Positions 41,794 to 51,324 of a DNA stretch of 64,000 nt are shown here, piece after piece. The notes beneath the pieces are model-generated. The model saw only the letters and a list, made by a program, of their open reading frames with translations, searched no databases and was not told the origin of the DNA. The position numbers were made by a program, and so were the translations under genes. This stretch comes from Segatella baroniae DSM 16972 = JCM 13447 (lineage in GTDB: Bacteria > Bacteroidota > Bacteroidia > Bacteroidales > Bacteroidaceae). Location of the stretch: NCBI RefSeq assembly GCF_000426585.1, contig NZ_AUFQ01000004.1:124001-188000 (forward strand), written 5' to 3'. Each line of letters starts with the position of its first letter. Within the stretch, counting starts at the first letter, position 1.

Positions 41794-41837
41794 AAAGTCG
41801 AAAAAAAGTAAAAAGGTAAAAAAGTAAAAAGGTAAGA

Positions 41838-44501
41838 ATGTATATACACGGACACTTTTATAACGAACAGAGCGAGCGCATCGAGGTGCATATCGTGACT
41901 CATAACGACCGCACACAGGAGCTTGAAATCGGTGCTGCCGGCAGCGGCATCAGCTGGACGGACGATCCGGTGGAGATAGAAAGTCAGGTTAGTGACACGT
42001 TTGACGTGTTGCTGAAACATCAAGCTACCGTAAGGCTGCTGGTGAAGAACTTCACCCCTGATTTCTTTTGCGCCTCCTGCCGCGACGCGGTCATCAATAT
42101 CTATCGCGATGGGGAGTGTCTGTTCGCCGGATTTATCGAGCCGCAGACTTACTCGCAGCCTTACAATGAGGAAGAAGACGAGATAGAACTGAGCTGCCTT
42201 GACGTGCTGACGGCGCTACAGTACACCAAGTACCGGAATGTGGGCAGCTTGGGCGTGCTCTACAGTATCGTTAAGTCTGAAGCCAAGCAACGCAGTTTCT
42301 ACGAAATTATAACCGGCATATTGGACGGCATAACTGACACTATCGACATTGTTGGCGGGCAGCCTATCCGTTATTTGTATGACGGCAGCAAAGCCATTAA
42401 CGAAAGCGAAAATCGATATACTATTTTTAAGCAGCTCGCTATTTCAGAGTTACTGTTTTTAGGAGCTGAAGAAAATGATGTCTGGCAACAGGACGGAGTA
42501 TTGGAAGAAATCTTGCGCTACCTGAACTTGCATATCGTACAGGAAGGCTTTGTATTTTATATTTTCTCGTGGGAATCGGTGAAGACCGCAAACCCGCAGG
42601 TGTGGCGCAACATCATAAACGGGCAGACTATTACGACGGCGTTTAAGACAATCGCAATAAATAACGGTAACGTCGCCGATTGCGGCACGACTATAAGCGT
42701 CGGTGAGGTTTATAACCAATTACTTTTGACTTGTAAAACCGAGCGTATAGAAAACGTTATAGAAAGTCCGTTGGACGCCGATTTACTGAAGTCGCCGTTT
42801 TTTTACTGGCAGAAGTATTGTACCGAGTTTTCTGCCGACGGCGAGGGAAAAAGAGCGAGCAGGGCTTTTAAAGCGATGTGCAAAAATCAAGAAACAAATT
42901 ATAGTGAAGGACGCATCACGGACTGGTTTGTGCAAGTGATGGCAAATAGCCGATGGAAATTTCCGAAGAACGGCAATCAAGCCGAAGATCTCACAACTCT
43001 GTTTGGTACAGGCACCAATCAACAAGCATTGCCCAACTGGTTAGGCGCGAATCCCGGTGCGGCAATATTATCTATTGGCAGCGTTGAAACAAATACGGCA
43101 AAAAATGACAATCGCCCTTTGGCAAAAATCAACATGTCAAAATATTTGGTTGTCAGCGTTAATGGCAATGGTAAAGATGGGGAAAAAGACTGTTATCCCG
43201 GGGTCGCGGACATCAAGGCTAATATCCCATACGCCGTATATACAGGCAACCGCGCGGGTGGCAACTTCTCGCCGTCAGATGATGACACGATTAACTATAT
43301 TGTTATATCAGGTAAGATAGTGCTTAATCCGCTTATGGACATGACCGGACCATATAAGTTTTTACACAACACGGAAAATTGGAATAGTATTTCGTTTATA
43401 CTGCAATACAAAACCGTGCCCAGCCGGGACAATAAGGACGGCAGGTATTACACACGAAAATATTGGAAAGCAAGCTCACCGAGAGAGACCGCGCAATGGG
43501 ATGAAAGCACGGATTACGGTTTGGTGCCGTTCACAGGCAAAGGACCTGAATTATACGAATTCGAATATAGCGCGGTAGGTGACGGCACCGATACCGTTTC
43601 TAAGATATCGGTATTGGCATGTATGTTGATTATCGGTGACAAGTGCGTAGTGGAATCCGGCACACAAGGGCAGGTTACCGATTTTGTTTGGAAAACATAT
43701 AAGACGCGTGAGCAATGCGGCAGTGATGATGAGTATTACCAGCAATGCTTTTATATAGGTTTTGATCCTAAGATCGGTGACAAACTTGTCGGTACAGAGT
43801 TTGATATACAAAACAACATCGATTACACGATGGGTATCGAAGCGGAAGGTATAGCAATTCCTGTCCGGAAGGGCGATAAGGTTAACGGGCAAGTTAAGTT
43901 TATGATTTTAGGACCGGTTAACGCGGTATGGGACAAAATCACACGGCGGCATCCTACTTTTTTCAGACATACGAAATGGGGTAAAGAATCAATACCACTT
44001 CTTGCTCATGTCAGTAACATCATGGTTAAGCAGTTCGAAGTTAAGATCTATAGCAACAACGGATTGATTAACAACATGGATGATAATGATATTATCTATA
44101 TGAGCGATACCCGCGAAGAATTCATCAACAAAAAAGACGATATAGAATTTAAGATAAACTCGGCCTTGACGGCGGAGGAGCGTAAAGATTTAGGAGTTGT
44201 AAACTCTGTGAACCTTTCAACGCCGCAGAACATCGCGACCAAGGAGGGTATAATAAGGATTTATGACTATGTCAAAAAAGAACAAGCGAAGCCTGAACAA
44301 TTATACGTAGACAGTTATTATAGAGAATATCACGCGCCTCGAGTCCTAATGAGGCAGAAACTGATAGATAAAGGCGGGATAGTAAATCAATTCTATCATT
44401 ACGCGCACCCGGCATTGAATAAGGTATTTTTCGTTCAAGGAATCAGCCGCAATTTGACAGAAGGCTGCGCTGACTTGACAATAAAGGAAATTGACAAATG
44501 A
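41838..44501 (+). CDS. Baseplate/distal tail protein
   Basis: An 887-residue protein directly after the tape measure gene, the place of distal tail and tail-associated proteins in siphoviruses. The opening MYIHGHFYNEQSERIEVHIV and the segment FDVLLKHQATVRLLVKNF suggest a distal-tail-like N-terminus; the rest is beta-rich with local low-GC stretches (about 42,300-44,400), unlike the flanking genes, hinting at recombination. It overlaps the next gene by ATGA. The exact role in the tail tip is inferred. Confidence 0.65.
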   Translation: MYIHGHFYNEQSERIEVHIVTHNDRTQELEIGAAGSGISWTDDPVEIESQVSDTFDVLLKHQATVRLLVKNFTPDFFCASCRDAVINIYRDGECLFAGFIEPQTYSQPYNEEEDEIELSCLDVLTALQYTKYRNVGSLGVLYSIVKSEAKQRSFYEIITGILDGITDTIDIVGGQPIRYLYDGSKAINESENRYTIFKQLAISELLFLGAEENDVWQQDGVLEEILRYLNLHIVQEGFVFYIFSWESVKTANPQVWRNIINGQTITTAFKTIAINNGNVADCGTTISVGEVYNQLLLTCKTERIENVIESPLDADLLKSPFFYWQKYCTEFSADGEGKRASRAFKAMCKNQETNYSEGRITDWFVQVMANSRWKFPKNGNQAEDLTTLFGTGTNQQALPNWLGANPGAAILSIGSVETNTAKNDNRPLAKINMSKYLVVSVNGNGKDGEKDCYPGVADIKANIPYAVYTGNRAGGNFSPSDDDTINYIVISGKIVLNPLMDMTGPYKFLHNTENWNSISFILQYKTVPSRDNKDGRYYTRKYWKASSPRETAQWDESTDYGLVPFTGKGPELYEFEYSAVGDGTDTVSKISVLACMLIIGDKCVVESGTQGQVTDFVWKTYKTREQCGSDDEYYQQCFYIGFDPKIGDKLVGTEFDIQNNIDYTMGIEAEGIAIPVRKGDKVNGQVKFMILGPVNAVWDKITRRHPTFFRHTKWGKESIPLLAHVSNIMVKQFEVKIYSNNGLINNMDDNDIIYMSDTREEFINKKDDIEFKINSALTAEERKDLGVVNSVNLSTPQNIATKEGIIRIYDYVKKEQAKPEQLYVDSYYREYHAPRVLMRQKLIDKGGIVNQFYHYAHPALNKVFFVQGISRNLTEGCADLTIKEIDK

Positions 44502-45994
44502 TTGACGTAAAGGTTATAAAGAAGCTCAAAGGCACGGCTGGCGGCAGCAGTTCTGCCGGCATAGGACCTGGTGCGGATAACGTTGCCCGGGAAACAAGAC
44601 ACGCGGCCCGTGCAGACAAAGCAGAACACGCGGAGTTAGCTGAATACGCTAATCGTGCAGGCTACGCAACGCGCGCGGAATTTTCAAAAGAAGCGCAGAC
44701 GGTATCTGAAGACAGCGATATTTTCGATAAATTTCTACGAAAGGATATCGCAGACGCGGCGCGGGAGTTGATCACCTTCCTGAAGGGTATTGCGTTTCAG
44801 GGCGGATATGGCATCGACGGTGAGGGCAAGGCGAAGTTGCTCTCGCTGATCGTCAGCGTGCTGCAGTCTGCCGACTTCGACGAGCACTCGCAGGCCGGCT
44901 TCGGAATCACGCGTCGCAAGGACGGTAAGTATCAGCTGTCCATAACGGATCTGATTGTCTGGGGCAGGGCGATCTTCAACGAGCTGGAGATAAGGAAGCT
45001 AAGCTACGTCGGCGGGAATATGGTGTTTTCCTCCTGCGGCACCAAGATAACACGGGTGGAGACGGTGGATGCGGACGGGCATGTTACTACGGACGCGGAA
45101 CGGCGTAAGGCCTACCGCTGCTATTTCTTTCAGGACGACGGCACGACGGCCACGACGAACCTGTGGAAAGTGAACGACCAGGCGCGCTGCCGGACATTCA
45201 ACATCAAGCCCGGCAAGTACGATGGAGTCTCCAACCGCAGCTATTGGCGCAGGGTAACCGCCGTGGGCGAGGACTACATCGACCTCTCCCGGGACGACTG
45301 CGAGCAGGGCTCCGACATGCCGGCAGCAGGCGATGCCCTCGTGCAGATGGGCAACCGCACGGACACCGACCGCATGTCCCTTATTTATGTCATTGTCAAT
45401 GGCGACGACGCACCGGCGATAATATGGTACGACAAGGTCAACTCTTACACGCTGGAGAACAGACGCACGGCCATTATTTCGCCGAAAGAGGTGATGTTCT
45501 CGTCGCAGATGTTCAAGCTCTTGCCCGTAAGCGGTGAGCCCGTTTCCATCGTGATCGACCGCGGACGGTGGCAGAAAGAAGGGGAATACGCCTACTACGA
45601 ACGGGTGTCGCACCTCGGGTCGCTGTGGCTCTGCGTGGCCCCTCCGGGCATCACCGTCACCTCAGAGCCATCGGACGGCAACAGCGAATGGCAGAAGCAG
45701 GTAAGCAAGGGCGACGACGGCGATAGCCCCATCGTGCTCTCCATCTTCACCGACTGCGGCAACTTCATCCGCAACGGGCAAGGACAGGTGACGCTCACGG
45801 CCGTCGTGACCCGCGGGGGCGAGGACATCACCGCCACGTTTTCCTCCGCGGCTTTCTCGTGGATACGCAGTAGTGACAACGCCGAATATGACAAGGCGTG
45901 GAATATCAGGCATGAGTGTTTCGGAAACACCGTGACCGTCAAGGCGGAAGATATATTCAAGCGGGCAGTGTTCGAGTGCATTCTTGAAAGTTAG
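44498..45994 (+). CDS. Tail tip/fibre-related structural protein
   Basis: A 498-residue protein starting in the stop codon of the previous gene. An Ala-rich coiled stretch (about 25-70, ARADKAEHAELAEYANRAGY) recalls fibre shafts. The middle has ADFDEHSQAGFGITRRKDG and a beta-rich body, and the final 120 residues look like an Ig-like fold that continues in theme into the next two proteins. It probably forms part of the host-binding tip. Confidence 0.6.
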   Translation: MIDVKVIKKLKGTAGGSSSAGIGPGADNVARETRHAARADKAEHAELAEYANRAGYATRAEFSKEAQTVSEDSDIFDKFLRKDIADAARELITFLKGIAFQGGYGIDGEGKAKLLSLIVSVLQSADFDEHSQAGFGITRRKDGKYQLSITDLIVWGRAIFNELEIRKLSYVGGNMVFSSCGTKITRVETVDADGHVTTDAERRKAYRCYFFQDDGTTATTNLWKVNDQARCRTFNIKPGKYDGVSNRSYWRRVTAVGEDYIDLSRDDCEQGSDMPAAGDALVQMGNRTDTDRMSLIYVIVNGDDAPAIIWYDKVNSYTLENRRTAIISPKEVMFSSQMFKLLPVSGEPVSIVIDRGRWQKEGEYAYYERVSHLGSLWLCVAPPGITVTSEPSDGNSEWQKQVSKGDDGDSPIVLSIFTDCGNFIRNGQGQVTLTAVVTRGGEDITATFSSAAFSWIRSSDNAEYDKAWNIRHECFGNTVTVKAEDIFKRAVFECILES

Positions 45995-46033
45995 AAACAA
46001 AAACATAAATTCAATATAAAAATAAGACTCATC

Positions 46034-47059
46034 ATGGCAACAACAGCAAGGAACCAAATTACCATCGTCGACCTCAACGACGCCAAGAGCGTACAGGTGT
46101 ATTTCACGGCCACACAGGGCTTCTCGCAAGGCTACAACCCTGACACGCATCAGTTCAGCCCGAACTACTCTTCGTCGAACAACGTCATCACCCCAAAGGT
46201 GTACGAGACGGGGGACGCGAACGACCACCTCGCACGGTGCTCGAACGTGAAGTACACCATCGGTGGAACGGCCTACACGGCAAGTTCAAGCAACGCCTCT
46301 TACACGGTCAACGCCAACGGCACGCTGACCGTCAAGGCTAATCTTAACGCTAATCTCAACGTAACGTTCGAGGCGGACTACACCGACGAGGACAACATCG
46401 TCTCGAAGATAGGTAGCACGTTCACCATTATCCGCAACGAGAGCAGCGGAGCTCTCTTTCAGGTGGTACTCACCGCCCCAAAAGGCAACATTTTCGACAA
46501 GTCCGTGCCCGGAGACCTCACCGTGCAGGCACAGGCCGTGCGTGGCGGTGTGAAGGACGACACGAACGTCGCATACAGCTTTCAGCAGTTCGATATCGCA
46601 TCGGGCAAATGGGTACCCGCAGCTTCGGGACGTGCAAACGGCAAAACGCTGACCGTAAAGCCTGATGACGTACTGAACTTCCAGACGTTCAAGTGCGTTG
46701 CAACCGATGCGGGCGGTACTGACAAGGCGGCCACAGCCGAAGCCCTCATCACGTTCGAGGACAAGACCGATCCGTACACTCTTGAGCTGTACTGCCCCAC
46801 GGGCGACAAGATTGTTAACGGTACGGGCTCAACTACCGTCAACGCCCGCGTGTGGCAGGGCGGCAACAAGATTGAGGACGAGAACACTCCGGCGGCAAGC
46901 CGTAAGTTCAACTACTCATTTGCAAAGTTCGACAAGGACGGCAAGCCGCAGAACTGGAACGGTACGACCTCGAACGTCAAGACCGGCAACCCTATTACCG
47001 TGCTTGCCGCAGAGGTGAACACGAAGACCACGATAGTATGTGAAATCTCAAAGAAATAG
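46034..47059 (+). CDS. Ig-like beta-sandwich tail decoration protein
   Basis: A 341-residue, Thr/Asn-rich beta protein with repeated immunoglobulin-like units (ASYTVNANGTLTVKANLN; GKTLTVKPDDVLNFQTFKC; STTVNARVWQGGNKIEDEN). Ig-like domains on phage tails bind surface sugars weakly. It starts about 40 nt after the previous gene and ends 3 nt before the fibre gene. There is no signal peptide. Confidence 0.65.
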   Translation: MATTARNQITIVDLNDAKSVQVYFTATQGFSQGYNPDTHQFSPNYSSSNNVITPKVYETGDANDHLARCSNVKYTIGGTAYTASSSNASYTVNANGTLTVKANLNANLNVTFEADYTDEDNIVSKIGSTFTIIRNESSGALFQVVLTAPKGNIFDKSVPGDLTVQAQAVRGGVKDDTNVAYSFQQFDIASGKWVPAASGRANGKTLTVKPDDVLNFQTFKCVATDAGGTDKAATAEALITFEDKTDPYTLELYCPTGDKIVNGTGSTTVNARVWQGGNKIEDENTPAASRKFNYSFAKFDKDGKPQNWNGTTSNVKTGNPITVLAAEVNTKTTIVCEISKK

Positions 47060-47062
47060 ACA

Positions 47063-49933
47063 ATGATTGTAGCACGGGCGCAAATTACCATAGCGGGCGT
47101 GAAGGACGGGCAGGATGTAAACGTCTTCGAAATCAGACCTGACACGCAGGTCGTCAAGCCCACGGATATTAAACATGACAGCGATGTAATCACGGTTCGC
47201 GTAACACGAAGCGGGCCTAAATTTGCCGGCAAGGATTGTATCCTTGAGCTTAGTACAGTGGAAAAGGGGTACAGCGGGATTGATTTAATACTCGTTACAC
47301 CAAAGGTGTTCTGGTGGGCGCCAGATTATTCATATTTCACACTAAGAGCTCGCACGATACAGCAGTATGGTACTGTGTTTATAAAGGTTTCGTGCGCAGG
47401 AGAACACAGGAACACACGAATATCCTGCGTATCGGACGGGCAGGATGGCATGGCTGCCTACATCGTCAGCTGCTCTCCTTCTGTGGCCGTATTTAATACC
47501 GATAAAAACGGCATCCTCCTTGCTGACGTCGGTGTAGCGATAGATGTGAAGCAAGGGGAGCGTGACGTCAACGTTAGCGGGAAGATTTCGGTAGTTGGAG
47601 CTATGAATTTCACAAAGGCCGAGGCGAGGGTGGGTGGAAATATGGTAACATTAAGAAAAGCAGGAGTAGCAATGCAAACGGTGACGAACAACGGCATTGC
47701 TACTACGCTGCCCTGTACGTCTGCCGCTGTGGAATTGAGAATAGAGGTTGGGAGTGGCATCACGCTGGCCTATACGATACCGATTGCTGTTAATATCAGT
47801 AAGTTTTTAAGTTCGACATACTCTGATCTGAAAGGATTTCATCGTGAATTTACAGAGTTTAAAGGGTCGGAAAGAAATCTGAACGAGTTTAGATCCGGAA
47901 TCTTACAGACCGCAAGGCAAATCAGCACCGAAGTATCCGAGAAAGCTCTGGGGGCCGTGAACCTGCTGAAGGATTCTGAGTTAAAGCGCTTAGATTCAGT
48001 CAGCGTCAGATGGCCACATCTGAATGTCTGTGTAGTCAAGAATAGAGGCTACAACGGCACAAACGCTATGCGTGTAAACCTGTTGGGAATTACGGGCGAC
48101 GACACGAACTATAATGGCTTATTTTGGAGCGGAGAACATGTCGTTAAAATTGAGAAAGGCGCCACCTATACTTTTTCCTTCCTTGCCATGTCACCAGATC
48201 CGGCAAAGGTAGAAGGTGTATGGAGTGAAATAATATTCTGGGACAGTCCGAGCGGAGGTCGGAAATCGCAGATCACTTCAATGAATATAATAGAACAGCT
48301 GACTGCGTCTTACAAGCTGTTCATGCAGACCTTCACCATTCCTGAGACCGCACAATACGAGTATATCGAGATTACGCTGTTTTCTCTAAGAAACGGCGAA
48401 GTGTATTTTTCCCGGCCTTGTCTTGCAAAAACAGACGTCTATGTCGGCTGGAGCAGAAGTAAAGATGACAAGGAGCGCATTTGTGGTAATCTTCTTGATG
48501 GGACGAAGAAGTTTGACGGTCCTAAATTTCAGACACAGGGAACGCTTGTGCCGAACGGACACGGAGACTTTACAACCTTGCAAAACGCGACCCTATGCCG
48601 CTATCTGTTCAGCCCGGGCGAAATAAAAGCGAACACTGACTATATGCTGTCTGCGTGGATTAAGAACGCAGAGAATGTGGATATTACTTTCCGAGATTGG
48701 ACCCACGCGGTGGCGTCCTGTCTGTTGACAGAGAACTCGGACGGACAGTTCGTTACGGATTCATCGCAGGCAAAGAACGGTTATTCGCAGCTTTCTCCTC
48801 ACGCTGGCTTTACAAGGATCTGGGTGCATTTCAGAACCGCCGCGTCCGTGCCGGCACAGATAGCTCTTATTATCGCCGGCGGAAAGATCGAGCTGTACGG
48901 GCTGAAATTAGAAGAGGGCGCGGAAATGACGGACTGGACGGAAGAGAAAGAAACGCTAACGTTCTCGCTGAAAGATTTCAAATCGTATGTCAGGCAGACT
49001 GCAAGGGAGGTTGAGATAAACGTAACGGACGGGGTGAATAAAGCAGGATTGAAGTTAGGCGCAGATGGCGGTTTTACTGCCACGGGAAAAAACTTCAAAT
49101 TTCAGGACAGTAACGGCAATACGCATCTTGCGCTAACAGAAGATGGCAAGATGAAGGCAGAGGTCATCGAAGCCGACAAGGTAGTCGCCACCGGCATTCA
49201 GAGTAAGACTATTGACGCGAAGAATGCCACGTTTGAGAACGTAAATCTCAGAGGAAATTTAGAAGGCGTGAGCGGGTCGTTTCGTTACTTAAAATGCGTT
49301 AACGCGCGCGGGGAAACGGTAGCGACATTGAGATTCAGCCAAGACGGCAAACTTGAAATCACCGGCGGGGATTTTCAAATGCAAGGCTTGAAGGACGAAA
49401 GAGCCTTGCGCTTCCTGGCTTCAGACATTTGGTGCCGCGGGGCGTTCGGACATCATCAAAGGACTTGTGCCGTAATAAGAAATGGTATCATGCACGTGTA
49501 TGTCGGAGTTGGGGGAACAGACGGAATAAGGGTCAGATTGCCAACAGTGAAGCTCACGTCAGGCGAAACGGTTTACGAAATCCCGATGTACGGCCCCGGA
49601 ACCAAAGGTATCCTCGGCGATTTTGGCTCGTTAGTTAACCCTAAGGACCCAAGCCTGGCAGGTGCTCCGATCGATTTAGTCGTGTTTAACTGCACAGCGA
49701 ACTACCTATATTCATTCACGGCGCTCGGAGAAGGGAAAGAGTGGACTGTCATAAACGGTAATGACGACCAGTCTGTTCGGGTTGTCGATATTGGCGGTTG
49801 GAGAACAGTTCTGGGAGGTGAGGTCTCTAACTACTTCTACGTTAATCCCACCTGGCTTACCCCTGTCAGCGCCGCCGGCAGTCTCGGCCGCGGCGTGTTC
49901 CATGCCGGTATCAGCGACTTGAACTGGCGATGA
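47063..49933 (+). CDS. Tail fibre / host-specificity protein
   Basis: A 956-residue protein, the last of the tail genes. The N-terminus repeats the theme of the previous protein (ARAQITIAGVKDGQDVNV). The middle contains jelly-roll-like, carbohydrate-binding-type segments (about 320-470 and 490-630, NLLDGTKKFDGPKFQTQGTL), a coiled segment (YVRQTAREVEINVTDGVNKA), and a C-terminal beta-rich head. It is the most likely receptor-binding protein; the carbohydrate-binding character suggests capsule or polysaccharide as receptor. Confidence 0.7.
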   Translation: MIVARAQITIAGVKDGQDVNVFEIRPDTQVVKPTDIKHDSDVITVRVTRSGPKFAGKDCILELSTVEKGYSGIDLILVTPKVFWWAPDYSYFTLRARTIQQYGTVFIKVSCAGEHRNTRISCVSDGQDGMAAYIVSCSPSVAVFNTDKNGILLADVGVAIDVKQGERDVNVSGKISVVGAMNFTKAEARVGGNMVTLRKAGVAMQTVTNNGIATTLPCTSAAVELRIEVGSGITLAYTIPIAVNISKFLSSTYSDLKGFHREFTEFKGSERNLNEFRSGILQTARQISTEVSEKALGAVNLLKDSELKRLDSVSVRWPHLNVCVVKNRGYNGTNAMRVNLLGITGDDTNYNGLFWSGEHVVKIEKGATYTFSFLAMSPDPAKVEGVWSEIIFWDSPSGGRKSQITSMNIIEQLTASYKLFMQTFTIPETAQYEYIEITLFSLRNGEVYFSRPCLAKTDVYVGWSRSKDDKERICGNLLDGTKKFDGPKFQTQGTLVPNGHGDFTTLQNATLCRYLFSPGEIKANTDYMLSAWIKNAENVDITFRDWTHAVASCLLTENSDGQFVTDSSQAKNGYSQLSPHAGFTRIWVHFRTAASVPAQIALIIAGGKIELYGLKLEEGAEMTDWTEEKETLTFSLKDFKSYVRQTAREVEINVTDGVNKAGLKLGADGGFTATGKNFKFQDSNGNTHLALTEDGKMKAEVIEADKVVATGIQSKTIDAKNATFENVNLRGNLEGVSGSFRYLKCVNARGETVATLRFSQDGKLEITGGDFQMQGLKDERALRFLASDIWCRGAFGHHQRTCAVIRNGIMHVYVGVGGTDGIRVRLPTVKLTSGETVYEIPMYGPGTKGILGDFGSLVNPKDPSLAGAPIDLVVFNCTANYLYSFTALGEGKEWTVINGNDDQSVRVVDIGGWRTVLGGEVSNYFYVNPTWLTPVSAAGSLGRGVFHAGISDLNWR

Positions 49934-50002
49934 GGTATAAATTGTATGAAGACAAAAAAGATCGGATAAAATCAAGTAATAGAAAGGTAAAAATGGTCGT
50001 GG

Positions 50003-50129
50003 AGAGAAGAAAAGCCCCCGGCCTGTCAATAGTCATCTCACCTACATATTAACACTACGAGCGAACTCGCACGACCGGGGGCCAATACCCTCATTCGCGA
50101 GTTCGCTCTTTTTTATATGTAAGTGAGAT
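50003..50129 (-). ncRNA. Pseudoknotted non-coding RNA candidate
   Basis: Read from the minus strand: a 15-bp closing helix (positions 50,115-50,129 with 50,035-50,049, one G-U), inside it a 12-bp hairpin (50,097-50,108 with 50,059-50,070), and an 8-bp helix between that hairpin loop (50,075-50,082) and sequence outside the closing helix (50,014-50,021), making a pseudoknot. CAAAGATA at 50,134-50,141 is a minus-strand -7 box (TATCTTTG) that would start transcription at the closing helix, and a T-rich run follows the last helix. On the plus strand the 12-bp hairpin plus six T also serves as terminator for the tail operon. Confidence 0.6.
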
Positions 50130-50156
50130 TTTGCAAAGATACGAAATATTGTGATA

Positions 50157-50399
50157 ATGAAGATAATTGAGATTGTAAAAATTAACAGGGAACTTCTGAA
50201 AAACCTGCGTACGGCAGGAGTGAGAATGAAAGATATGAAATATATAGACCTCTACACCGAGTACCAAAAACTGAAAGGTGACGGTGAAAAAGTGTCCTAT
50301 ATTGTAGCCTTGCTGGCCAACCGCTATCACGTGAGCGAGCGCACCGTGTATAGCCTCATTAAACGACTCGGCAGTGAGTGTAACCTATTTGCAGTGTGA
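50157..50399 (+). CDS. Small HTH regulator (Mor/C-like shape)
   Basis: An 80-residue protein with a C-terminal helix-turn-helix (KVSYIVALLANRYHVSERTVYSLIKRLG, about residues 44-71). The segment LLANRYHVSERTVYSLIKR resembles the recognition helix region of Mor/C-type phage activators, though the protein is shorter than Mor (129). It starts right after the ncRNA region and lies upstream of the DNA modification genes. It may activate the late or modification genes. Confidence 0.6.
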   Translation: MKIIEIVKINRELLKNLRTAGVRMKDMKYIDLYTEYQKLKGDGEKVSYIVALLANRYHVSERTVYSLIKRLGSECNLFAV

Positions 50400-50468
50400 A
50401 TAAGTGGAAAGAGGCTTCTGTCTAACAGGAGATGTCGACCTTTGCCGGCAACTAAAACAATAAAAACA

Positions 50469-51299
50469 ATGAGAAAACAATATCTTTCCGCACCGCTGCC
50501 TTTCCAAGGGCAGAAGCGCATGTTTGCTAAGGAGTACATCAAGGCACTCCGGCAGTTCCCTGACGATACAACCTTTGTGGACTTGTTCGGAGGCAGCGGT
50601 CTGCTGTCCCATATCGCCAAGTGCCAGAAACCGAACTCCACCGTTGTGTATAATGATTTTGACGGCTATCGCAGACGGCTGGAAGCCTTGTCACAGACAA
50701 ATGCCCTGCTGGCAGAACTGCGGGCGATAGTGGACGTGCCACGCCATAAGGCCATTGTGGGCGCACAGCGTGAGCGTGTGCTGTCCTGCATACGCAAGCA
50801 TGAGCAGGATTACGGATATGTCGACTACATCACGCTGTCCTCATCCATCCTCTTTTCGATGAAGTATGCCACCGAGTATGCAGGCTTGGAGAAGGAGACC
50901 TTATATAACAACATCAAGGGGGTGGATTATCCACCCTGTGAGGATTACCTTGACGGACTGACCATTACCTCCTGTGATTACAAGAAGGTGTTTGAGCGTT
51001 ACAAGAATGTGCCTGGCGTGGTGTTCCTCGTTGATCCGCCCTATCTGAGCACAGACATCAAGACCTACAGAATGTGCTGGAAATTGTCCGACTACCTTGA
51101 TGTGCTGACTATCCTCGCCGGACATCGCTTCATTTACTTCACCTCAAACAAATCTTCCATAATCGAGCTTTGCGAATGGATTGGCAAGAACAAGCTCATA
51201 GGCAACCCCTTTGAGAACTGCCGATGCCAAGAGTTCAATGCCCACATGAATCACAATGCGTCCTATACGGACATCATGCTTTATACTGACGTCGCTTGA
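50469..51299 (+). CDS. DNA adenine N6-methyltransferase (D12 class)
   Basis: A 276-residue enzyme. The SAM-binding motif FVDLFGGSGLLS is at about residues 36-47 and the catalytic DPPYLST at about 182-188, in the order of alpha-type Dam-like methyltransferases; the opening APLPFQGQKRMFAKEY is the usual motif X region. It methylates adenine N6. No restriction enzyme is next to it, so it probably protects phage DNA, in the place where Mu has mom. The target sequence is not predictable. Confidence 0.88.
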   Translation: MRKQYLSAPLPFQGQKRMFAKEYIKALRQFPDDTTFVDLFGGSGLLSHIAKCQKPNSTVVYNDFDGYRRRLEALSQTNALLAELRAIVDVPRHKAIVGAQRERVLSCIRKHEQDYGYVDYITLSSSILFSMKYATEYAGLEKETLYNNIKGVDYPPCEDYLDGLTITSCDYKKVFERYKNVPGVVFLVDPPYLSTDIKTYRMCWKLSDYLDVLTILAGHRFIYFTSNKSSIIELCEWIGKNKLIGNPFENCRCQEFNAHMNHNASYTDIMLYTDVA

Positions 51300-51324
51300 A
51301 TAACATTCTAATACCGTTTGAACG

